This document shows, one piece after another, positions 1-5,373 of a DNA stretch of 11,644 nucleotides (position 1 is the stretch's first letter; each line of letters opens with the position of its first letter). The notes under the pieces are model-generated. The model saw only the letters and a program-made list of their open reading frames with translations, was not told the DNA's origin and did not search any database. The stretch comes from Dinoroseobacter sp042096155 (GTDB lineage Bacteria; Pseudomonadota; Alphaproteobacteria; Rhodobacterales; Rhodobacteraceae), in NCBI GenBank assembly GCA_042096155.1, contig JBELMC010000085.1, positions 1 to 11,644 on the forward strand, in the 5' to 3' direction. The position numbers were made by a program, and so were the translations under genes.

Positions 1-55
1 GAACCAGTGACCCCTTCGATGTCAACGAAGTGCTCTACCGCTGAGCTAATCACCC
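1..55 (-). tRNA. tRNA-Val (anticodon GAC), 3' end cut off by the window edge
   Basis: Read on the minus strand, the sequence starts GGGTGAT at position 55 and continues with a D-arm (AGCTCAGCGGTAGAGC). An anticodon stem CTTCG/CGAAG encloses the loop TTGACAT, whose central triplet GAC (23-21) reads valine codons GUC/GUU. The variable region and the start of the T-arm (ACTGGTTC) follow before the window ends, so roughly the last 20 bases, including the acceptor 3' strand, lie outside. Everything visible fits a normal elongator tRNA. A sigma-70-like promoter sits just upstream. Confidence 0.93.
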
Positions 56-97
56 TACGCGCCGTCCAAGGTTTCCCCCGTTGCCGCAGATCGGTGC

Positions 98-126
98 TCT
101 ATAAAAGGGAAGTCTGGGGGGTTCAA
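98..126 (-). promoter_or_regulatory. Probable sigma-70 promoter of tRNA-Val
   Basis: On the minus strand, TTGAAC (126-121) is followed by a 17-base spacer and TATAGA (103-98). Each box matches the consensus at four of six positions, including TTGA and TATA, and the spacing is ideal. Transcription would start near position 91, giving a leader of about 35 bases before the tRNA, which RNase P would remove. The assignment rests on motif and position only. Confidence 0.55.
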
Positions 127-131
127 GACTT

Positions 132-159
132 TTGGTGCATTGAATTTTCGGTCTATACT
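132..159 (+). promoter_or_regulatory. Probable promoter of the N-formylglutamate amidohydrolase gene, giving a leaderless or near-leaderless mRNA
   Basis: TATACT at 154-159 is a near-perfect -10 box. Its end lies only 7 bases before the ATG at 167, so a start at the usual distance falls on or next to the start codon. A weak -35 candidate, TTGGTG, lies at 132-137 with a 16-base spacer. No purine-rich Shine-Dalgarno sequence precedes the ATG (the bases are CTCCCTTCC), which agrees with a leaderless message. Confidence 0.45.
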
Positions 160-166
160 CCCTTCC

Positions 167-1030
167 ATGACGCCACCGGCTTACATCGAGCGCCACCCTA
201 AGGCCATCACAACATCTGTTGTGTTCGCATCGCCCCATTCGGGACGATATTATCCAGAATTTTTTCGCAATATGTCTGCGCTGGATGAGCGGACGCTTCG
301 ATCCTCTGAAGACGCGTATGTCGACAAATTGATCGATGCCGCACCAGATTTGGGTGCTCAAAGCCTTCTGGCGGTCTATCCAAGGGCCTATGTGGATTTG
401 AATCGTGCAGCAACGGAGCTCGATCCAGCCGTTTTGTCAGGCATACGGCGTGGGACGGCGGCAAACCCGCGCATAGCTTCGGGACTTGGCGTGATCCCGC
501 GCGTGGTGGCAAACGGGCGCGCGATTTACAACGGCAAGATCAAATTGGCCGATGGGTATGCACGGCTCGATCGGGTTTGGCATCCTTATCATGCGCGGCT
601 GGAAGCGATTTTGACCGCGACACAGGACCGATTTGGACAAGCGATTCTCTTGGATTGTCATTCGATGCCCCACGAAGCGATTGAGGCGCACCGCCCGCTC
701 ACAGGACCGCGCCCAGACATTGTCTTGGGCGATCGCTTCGGTGCGGCTGCGGAGGGGACAATCATAGAGGTGATCGAGGCGGCCTTTCGTGCTGCGGGGC
801 TGGTGGTGGCGCGCAATGCACCGTTTGCGGGAGCATTTATCGCGCAACGTTACGGCAAGCCGGCGCAAGGCCGTCATGTGATCCAGATCGAGATTGATCG
901 CGCCTTGTATCTGGACGAGGAACTGGTCGCGCCTGGTCCTGAGTTTGCGAACTTCAAGCAGGTGATGTCCGATGTAATGGCACAAGTGGTGAAGATCGGT
1001 CGACCCTTGGTGTCTTTGGCAGCGGAGTAA
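167..1030 (+). CDS. N-formylglutamate amidohydrolase (HutG-like)
   Basis: The predicted 287-residue protein belongs to the N-formylglutamate amidohydrolase family, which hydrolyses N-formyl-L-glutamate to formate and glutamate, the last step of one histidine-degradation route; some members act on other N-formyl or N-acyl amino acids. Family hallmarks are the SPHSG motif near residues 22-26, an SSEDAYVDKL segment, YPRAYVDLNR, the LLDCHSMP segment with candidate metal-binding Asp and His, and QIEIDRALYL towards the C-terminus. Length is normal for the family and the protein appears cytoplasmic. I chose the ATG at 167 over an in-frame TTG at 140: family similarity begins after it, and the TTG lies upstream of the -10 box. 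No other histidine-utilisation gene is visible, so the exact substrate is not fixed by context. Confidence 0.88.
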   Translation: MTPPAYIERHPKAITTSVVFASPHSGRYYPEFFRNMSALDERTLRSSEDAYVDKLIDAAPDLGAQSLLAVYPRAYVDLNRAATELDPAVLSGIRRGTAANPRIASGLGVIPRVVANGRAIYNGKIKLADGYARLDRVWHPYHARLEAILTATQDRFGQAILLDCHSMPHEAIEAHRPLTGPRPDIVLGDRFGAAAEGTIIEVIEAAFRAAGLVVARNAPFAGAFIAQRYGKPAQGRHVIQIEIDRALYLDEELVAPGPEFANFKQVMSDVMAQVVKIGRPLVSLAAE

Positions 1031-1088
1031 CGGTGTCTTTTCGGCGAAATCGATGTCTGTTCAAGATGGTTTTGCAATTTGGGACCAG

Positions 1089-2345
1089 TTAACGCAGGCT
1101 TCGGCCCTTGACGATGGCATCTTTGCCAAACCGGGCTCTGATCACGTCGGTGGCGCGTTCGGCAGCAGCGCGCTTTGGGGCATCTGGGTCGAGCAGGTCA
1201 TGGGTTTGATCGGCTGCATCCTGCGATACCAGATGCGAAAGCCCGACTCCGATCAGGCGAAAAGACCCGGTTGTGGGACAAGCCCTTAACAGGTTTGCGG
1301 CCGCGCGGTAGATCACATCAGCCATTTGAGTTGGACTGCGCAATTGGTGGCGGCGAGTCAGAAGTTTAAAGTCACTTTGCTTGAGCTTTAGGGTCACAAC
1401 AGATCCGGCGATGCCCTTTGCCTTTGCGCGGTCAGCGACTTTTTCGGACAGCCGCCAAACATGTCCGTCGAGGATCTCTACGCTGGTCGTATCCTCATGA
1501 AAAGTGGTCTCATTGCTGATGCTCTTGATGGGTTCGTGCGCGGAAACTTTGCGGTGATCACGCCCACGTGCCAAATGCCACAGGCGCTCACCCAGAGCGC
1601 CAAACCGGGCGTGCAAATCGCTGCGATCCCATCGTTTGAGGTCCGCAAATGTGTGGATGCCTGCGCGGTTCAGCGACGCTTGGCCGATGGCACCGACGCC
1701 CCATATCAGTCGTATGGGCTTGTCGTTCAGAAAGTCTTCGGTTTCAGCCATGCCGATCACCGCAAATCCTTTGGGCTTATCGAGATCGGAGGCGATTTTG
1801 GCGAGGAACTTATTGTGGCTCAGCCCGATCGAACCTGTCAGGCCAAGAGTGTCTTCTATCCGCTTGACCAGCTTGGCAAGCATCACTGCCGGAGGCGCGC
1901 CGTGCAGCTTCGTGGTGCCGGTCAAATCAAGAAACGCTTCGTCGAGGCTGAGCGGCTCTATGCTGGGGGTGAGCTCCTCCATCATCGCGCGGATGGCTTT
2001 GCTGGCTGCGACATAGGCCTCACTTCGGGGTTTGATCACAACCGCATCCGGGCACAACTTCAACGCCTGAAACATCGGCATTGCCGATCGGACCCCGCGT
2101 ATGCGCGCCACGTAGCATGCGGTTGAAACAACGCCACGCCGCCCACCACCAATGATCACCGGTTTGTCGGCCAAACCTGGATTGTCGCGCTTTTCGACAC
2201 TCGCATAAAACGCGTCGCAATCCATATGAGCGATGCTTAGATCAAACAGCTCGGGGTGGGCCAAGATCCGCGGGCTGCCGCAAGATGGACAACGCGTCGG
2301 CGGTGCGTCAAATGGGATCAGACAGGAACGGCATATCGCAGGCAT
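1089..2345 (-). CDS. dinB: DNA polymerase IV (Y-family, DinB) with N-terminal zinc ribbon
   Basis: This 418-residue Y-family translesion polymerase copies past damaged bases at low fidelity. The palm motif HMDCDAFYASVE places the first metal-binding Asp at residue 42 and the likely steric-gate Tyr at 47. SLDEAFLD supplies the other catalytic acids, Asp135 and Glu136. The helix-hairpin-helix region (GVGAIGQASLNRAGI) and the little-finger domain, ending IRARFGKDA, follow. Before the palm, residues 1-30 add a C-x2-C-x10-C-x2-C set (Cys5, 8, 19, 22), a small zinc ribbon absent from E. coli DinB but, to my knowledge, usual in Rhodobacteraceae homologues. I start at 2345 because this Met directly precedes the ribbon; upstream in-frame sequence is not conserved-looking. 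A weak GAAAG lies upstream. The gene diverges from the SPFH operon. I saw no GTTC-N7-GTTC LexA box in the 85 bp spacer. Confidence 0.93.
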   Translation of the reverse strand: MPAICRSCLIPFDAPPTRCPSCGSPRILAHPELFDLSIAHMDCDAFYASVEKRDNPGLADKPVIIGGGRRGVVSTACYVARIRGVRSAMPMFQALKLCPDAVVIKPRSEAYVAASKAIRAMMEELTPSIEPLSLDEAFLDLTGTTKLHGAPPAVMLAKLVKRIEDTLGLTGSIGLSHNKFLAKIASDLDKPKGFAVIGMAETEDFLNDKPIRLIWGVGAIGQASLNRAGIHTFADLKRWDRSDLHARFGALGERLWHLARGRDHRKVSAHEPIKSISNETTFHEDTTSVEILDGHVWRLSEKVADRAKAKGIAGSVVTLKLKQSDFKLLTRRHQLRSPTQMADVIYRAAANLLRACPTTGSFRLIGVGLSHLVSQDAADQTHDLLDPDAPKRAAAERATDVIRARFGKDAIVKGRSLR

Positions 2346-2417
2346 CGGACGCTTTCGAGATCTATCTGCTGGAAAAATATCATACCAAAGGCCATACTGC
2401 CGCAAGATAGTCCAGAT

Positions 2418-2424
2418 GAGGGAG
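2418..2424 (+). promoter_or_regulatory. Ribosome binding site that decides the SPFH gene start
   Basis: GAGGGAG lies 6 bases before the ATG at 2431. Another in-frame ATG at 2416 overlaps this site and has no purine-rich sequence of its own at the right distance, so 2431 is the better start. Open frame further upstream lies inside the dinB region. Confidence 0.6.
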
Positions 2425-2430
2425 CACATC

Positions 2431-3318
2431 ATGCCGCCACAGCTTGCGGATTTTCTAAGTGGGAACCTGGTTTTTCTGCTGCTGGCGGGTTTTATCCTGC
2501 TTTGCGTTTATTTGGGTGTTCGGATCGTACCACAATCCGAACAACACGTGGTCGAGCGGTTTGGCAGGCTTCAGGCCGTATTGGCGCCCGGGATAAATTT
2601 CATCGTGCCTTTTCTCGATCGGATTGCCCACCAAGTCAGTATTTTAGAACGCCAATTGCCGACGGCTCAGCAGGATGCGATCACCAGCGATAACGTGTTG
2701 GTGCAGGTTGATACGTCGGTCTTTTATCGCATTTTAGAGCCTGAAAAGACTGTCTACCGGATCCGTGACGTTGATGCGGCGATTGCCACGACAGTGGCCG
2801 GGATCGTTCGGGCTGAGATCGGCAAGATGGAACTGGACCAAGTGCAATCAAACCGGAACGAGTTGATTCGTCAGATTAAAGTGCTGGTGGAAGATGCGGT
2901 GGATGATTGGGGGATCGAGGTCACGCGCGCCGAAATTCTCGATGTAAACCTCGATCAGGCGACCCGGGATGCAATGCTACAACAGCTGAACGCAGAACGC
3001 GCGCGCCGCGCGGCTGTGACCGAAGCGGAAGGTCAGCGCCGGGCGGTGGAACTGGCTGCTGATGCGGAATTATATGCAGCCAAGCAAACGGCCGAGGCGC
3101 GGCGGGTTGCAGCGGATGCCGAAGCCTATGCGACGGCGGTCGTGGCCGGAGCGATCGCTGATAACGGGTTGGAGGCTGCGCAGTATCAAATTGCGCTGAA
3201 ACAGGTCGAAGGTCTCACCAAAATCGGCGAAAGTCCTGGTGGCAGCACGATTCTGTTGCCCGCTGATGCGGTCGAGGCATTCAGCAAGGCGTTCAATATG
3301 CTGAAAGGACGCGGCTGA
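2431..3318 (+). CDS. SPFH/stomatin-like (band 7) membrane protein, QmcA type
   Basis: The 295-residue protein has one N-terminal membrane helix (about residues 12-30). An SPFH domain follows, with the typical opening VPQSEQHVVERFGR, then APGINFIVPFLDRI and a long stretch to about residue 190. An Ala/Glu/Arg-rich coiled coil (about 190-255, with EAEGQRRAVELAADAE) comes next, and the end resembles QmcA/stomatin proteins (GGSTILLPADAV). Such proteins oligomerise into large membrane rings and often organise proteases or lipid microdomains. The gene overlaps the following NfeD-like gene by one base (TGATG), and the pairing SPFH plus NfeD is a well-known conserved operon. I infer a role in membrane quality control; the client is unknown. 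Confidence 0.9.
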   Translation: MPPQLADFLSGNLVFLLLAGFILLCVYLGVRIVPQSEQHVVERFGRLQAVLAPGINFIVPFLDRIAHQVSILERQLPTAQQDAITSDNVLVQVDTSVFYRILEPEKTVYRIRDVDAAIATTVAGIVRAEIGKMELDQVQSNRNELIRQIKVLVEDAVDDWGIEVTRAEILDVNLDQATRDAMLQQLNAERARRAAVTEAEGQRRAVELAADAELYAAKQTAEARRVAADAEAYATAVVAGAIADNGLEAAQYQIALKQVEGLTKIGESPGGSTILLPADAVEAFSKAFNMLKGRG

Positions 3319-3584
3319 TGTGGTGGATGCAAAGTTGGGTATGGTTTGCCGCGGCCTTGGTTCTGGGCATCCTCGAGGTGATATTGCCCAGCTTTATTTT
3401 GCTAGGCTTTGCGATTGGTGCAGGTCTGGTCGGAATTCTTCTGCTGACCGGCGCGCCATTAGGCTTGCCAATCTTGGCAGTGATCTTCGCCATTGTTTCG
3501 CTTGGATCGTGGTTGGCTCTGCGCAGCATCTTTCGGCTAAAGACCGGTCAAGTGAAGACATTTGATCACGACATAAACGGGTAG
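3318..3584 (+). CDS. Short NfeD-like membrane protein
   Basis: This 88-residue protein is mostly hydrophobic, with three probable membrane helices near residues 5-23, 26-44 and 48-69. A short polar tail contains KTGQVKTFDHD. The WVWFAAALVLGILEVILPSF opening is characteristic of the NfeD family, which partners SPFH proteins. Many NfeD proteins end in a soluble OB-fold domain; that domain is absent here, and the bases after the stop encode a different protein, so this is the short form and not a visible frameshift. The start overlaps the stop of the SPFH gene, implying translational coupling. It probably binds the SPFH ring in the inner membrane. Confidence 0.83.
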   Translation: MWWMQSWVWFAAALVLGILEVILPSFILLGFAIGAGLVGILLLTGAPLGLPILAVIFAIVSLGSWLALRSIFRLKTGQVKTFDHDING

Positions 3585-3587
3585 GTT

Positions 3588-3797
3588 ATGTTCAACATTC
3601 TCAGAGGGCTTGCGCATTTTTGTTTAGAAATATTGTTTACCCTCTTGGCTCCGTTTGTATTGATGTTTGCAGGCGTGTTCTTGGTGGTTGCCGGTGTGCG
3701 CTATGAGGTTGAGTGGCTGTTTACCGCCGGTCTTGTGACCGGTTTGCTGGGGGCAATGGTGTTTGGTGGTATCTTCATCCGCAATTTTTGGGATTGA
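3588..3797 (+). CDS. Small two-helix membrane protein of unknown function in the SPFH-NfeD operon
   Basis: The 69-residue product has a basic, aromatic N-terminus (MFNILRGLAHF) and two predicted membrane helices, about residues 13-36 and 43-65. A short charged turn (VRYEVEW) separates them, and the end is aromatic (IRNFWD). I recognise no family. It starts 3 bases after the stop of the NfeD-like gene and runs in the same direction, so it is very likely the third gene of that operon, and its hydrophobic pattern supports real coding. The nearest purine-rich sequence, GGGTAGG, overlaps the previous stop, a sign of coupled translation. A role as an accessory subunit of the SPFH-NfeD complex is inference from position. 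Confidence 0.65.
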   Translation: MFNILRGLAHFCLEILFTLLAPFVLMFAGVFLVVAGVRYEVEWLFTAGLVTGLLGAMVFGGIFIRNFWD

Positions 3798-3873
3798 TCA
3801 CGAACTGTTATGTCATTTGTCAGATCAATTGATTTGATTGTCAGTGTGAAAACCGGCACGACCGGTATATTCA
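3798..3873 (+). promoter_or_regulatory. Probable promoter region of the glycine riboswitch/dadA-like unit
   Basis: A TATATT box at 3866-3871 lies immediately before the first aptamer. No good -35 box sits 16-18 bases upstream; TTGTCA (3838-3843) is 22 bases away, which is long. The interrupted palindrome ACCGG-CACGA-CCGGT (3852-3866) lies directly on the upstream edge of the -10 box, where an operator could act. No terminator for the preceding operon is visible, so read-through is also possible. Confidence 0.35.
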
Positions 3874-4055
3874 TCTCATCCGGGAGAGCGCGGAACACCG
3901 CCGCCGAAGGAGCAAATGGTCCCGCCAAACTCTCAGGCAAACGGACCGGTTGGGACATAAAACTCCGTAGAGCCGTCGGTTCGACCGACGCACCGTAGGA
4001 GCAAGCAAAAGACGCAAGCTGTGTCTGATGTGAAACTCTCAGGTCCAAGCACGGA
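3874..4055 (+). ncRNA. Tandem glycine riboswitch (two aptamers)
   Basis: Two copies of the glycine aptamer core lie in a row. Aptamer 1 (3874-3955) has GAGAG (3884-3888) pairing with CTCTC (3930-3934), the hairpin GCGG-AACA-CCGC (3890-3901), the conserved GCCGAAGGAGC (3903-3913), and CTCTCAGGCAAA followed by GGAC. An outer stem TCTCATCCG/CGGTTGGGA closes it with one U-U mismatch. Aptamer 2 (3964-4055) has the hairpin GTCGG-TTCGA-CCGAC (3975-3989), the looser core ACCGTAGGAGC (3992-4002), CTCTCAGG (4036-4043), and the outer stem TCCGT/ACGGA. The linker is only 8 bases, typical of tandem glycine riboswitches. The gene downstream encodes a DadA-like FAD enzyme. Known members in most cases turn on glycine-use genes when glycine is abundant. 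No terminator hairpin with a U-run follows, so control is probably at translation. Confidence 0.9.
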
Positions 4056-4080
4056 AGGGGCTTTTGACGGGCGCGCATTG

Positions 4081-4101
4081 CGGTCCGAACGAGGCTTAGA
4101 C
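4081..4101 (+). promoter_or_regulatory. Ribosome binding region of the dadA-like gene, possible riboswitch expression platform
   Basis: A GAGG Shine-Dalgarno sequence (4091-4094) lies 7 bases before the ATG at 4102. Just upstream, CGGTCCG (4081-4087) is perfectly complementary to CGGACCG (3942-3948), which spans the conserved GGAC and the closing stem of aptamer 1. The two pairings cannot form together, so this could link ligand binding to the start of translation. The complementarity is visible in the sequence; its function is inference. Confidence 0.4.
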
Positions 4102-5346
4102 ATGACTCATATCGCTGTGATTGGGGCTGGCATCACGGGTGTCACAACTGCATTTCAATTGAGCGAACGCGGCTTTGATGTGACCGTGTTTGACCGCAAC
4201 CGTTATGCGGCAATGGAGACCAGTTTTGCCAATGGTGGCCAATTAAGCGCCAGCAACGCTGAAGTATGGACAACCTGGTCAACTGTCTTGAAGGGACTGA
4301 AATGGATGGCCCAGCGCGACGCGCCGCTTCTGGTCAATCCAAGGCCGAGCTGGCACAAAGCGGCTTGGATGGCGCGGTTTTTGGGCAGTATTCCAAAGTA
4401 CCGCAGCAATACGATTGAAACAACGCGTATGGCAATCGAGGCACGCGGCGTCTTGCTGGATATGGCAGCGCACGCAGGTATCGATTTTGACTTCTCGCCT
4501 GCTGGAATTTTGCACTTCTACACTCAGCAAAACGATTTTGCACATGGTCGCAAGGTCACTTCTATGATGCGAGAAGGCGGCCTAGAACGACGCGAACTGA
4601 CCGCGGACGAGGTGCACGAACATGTTCCCCAATTGCATGGCGACATTCTTGGTGGTTTCTGGACCAAGAGCGACGCCACCGGTGATATTCACCGCTATAC
4701 CGTTGGGTTGGCCAGGTGGTTGGAGCTGCAGGGCACAACCTTCCGGCTGGGCAAAGACGTGGTCGATGTGCATGCAGATGCCACATGCGCCCGTGTTCTG
4801 ACTGATCGCGAAGAGCGGTTCGATGGTGTCGTGGTTTGCGCCGGTGTTGCCAGCCGCAAGATCGCCAAAGGTCTGGGCGACCGCGTGAACATCTACCCGG
4901 TCAAAGGGTATTCGATTACGGTGAATTTAGAGGATGAGCGCTCTCAAGACGCGGCCCCGACCGTGTCTTTGCTAGACGATGCGGCTAAAATTGTGACCTC
5001 GCGGTTGGGCAAGACCAGGTTTCGGGTCGCGGGCACCGCCGAATTTAACGGCGAGAACCGTGACATCAGAGCCGACCGGATTGCGCCACTTGTGCGTTGG
5101 GTCAACCGGCATTTTCCCCAGGTGTCGACAGAGCATGTGACGCCATGGGCGGGCCTGCGCCCCATGATGCCAAATATGATGCCTAAAGTCGGCCGCGGTC
5201 GCAATGCACGGGTTTTCTACAACACGGGCCATGGGCACCTGGGTTGGACCTTGGCCGGTGCAACGGCGATGATGGTCGCAGGCCAAGTAGCGAGCGCGTA
5301 TCCATCGCAGCGCACAGATGTGCTGGGCCTGGCGATGGCGGGCTAA
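4102..5346 (+). CDS. DadA-like FAD-dependent amino acid dehydrogenase/oxidase under glycine riboswitch control
   Basis: The 414-residue protein resembles the D-amino acid dehydrogenase small subunit DadA and the related glycine oxidase/sarcosine oxidase group. These FAD enzymes oxidise amino acids to imino acids and pass electrons to the respiratory chain or to oxygen. The N-terminal dinucleotide-binding motif is IGAGITG (residues 7-13), closed by VTVFDR. DadA-type ETSFANGGQLSASNAEVW follows at 39-56, then VYP-type substrate-domain strands (NIYPVKGYSITV), and near the end WAGLRPMMPN and NTGHGHLGWTLA. Length matches DadA (about 410-435). DadA usually has TPDG where this has MPNM, so substrate range may differ. 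I reject a GTG at 4021 because it lies inside the riboswitch. The riboswitch suggests glycine, or an amino acid yielding it, as substrate or inducer. Confidence 0.85.
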   Translation: MTHIAVIGAGITGVTTAFQLSERGFDVTVFDRNRYAAMETSFANGGQLSASNAEVWTTWSTVLKGLKWMAQRDAPLLVNPRPSWHKAAWMARFLGSIPKYRSNTIETTRMAIEARGVLLDMAAHAGIDFDFSPAGILHFYTQQNDFAHGRKVTSMMREGGLERRELTADEVHEHVPQLHGDILGGFWTKSDATGDIHRYTVGLARWLELQGTTFRLGKDVVDVHADATCARVLTDREERFDGVVVCAGVASRKIAKGLGDRVNIYPVKGYSITVNLEDERSQDAAPTVSLLDDAAKIVTSRLGKTRFRVAGTAEFNGENRDIRADRIAPLVRWVNRHFPQVSTEHVTPWAGLRPMMPNMMPKVGRGRNARVFYNTGHGHLGWTLAGATAMMVAGQVASAYPSQRTDVLGLAMAG

Positions 5347-5364
5347 CGAAAGGCCCTCGCCAGG
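5328..5364. terminator. Possible stem-loop terminator between the convergent dadA-like gene and pyrF
   Basis: CCTGGCGA (5328-5335) pairs with TCGCCAGG (5357-5364), and inside it GGGC (5340-5343) pairs with GCCC (5353-5356) around a 9-base loop. A 4-base bulge sits on one side. The structure covers the stop codon of the dadA-like gene and lies 9 bases from the end of pyrF, the right place for a shared terminator. Neither strand has a following U-run, so it may act weakly, with Rho, or as a 3' stabilising hairpin. Confidence 0.35.
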
Positions 5365-5373
5365 AGACATCTT

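Noticed and set aside
437..985. 182-codon minus-strand open frame
   Set aside because: Antisense shadow of the N-formylglutamate amidohydrolase gene, caused by GC-rich codon bias; rich in Arg, His and Cys with no motif.
1031..1088. Terminator between the convergent amidohydrolase gene and dinB
   Set aside because: Short T-runs are present, but no stable hairpin could be drawn next to them.
1461..2126. 221-codon plus-strand open frame
   Set aside because: It lies antisense to dinB, whose catalytic motifs fix the real strand; its translation shows no family features and no ribosome site.
2346..2430. SOS (LexA) box between dinB and the SPFH gene
   Set aside because: Neither the alphaproteobacterial GTTC-N7-GTTC form nor the CTG-N10-CAG form was found in this spacer.
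2346..2432. 29-residue N-terminal extension of DinB
   Set aside because: It runs over the divergent SPFH promoter and ribosome site and is not DinB-like; the zinc ribbon begins at the Met at 2345.
4021..4101. Upstream GTG start for the dadA-like gene adding 27 residues
   Set aside because: These bases form the second glycine aptamer and the ribosome site; the FAD-binding strand starts right after the ATG at 4102.
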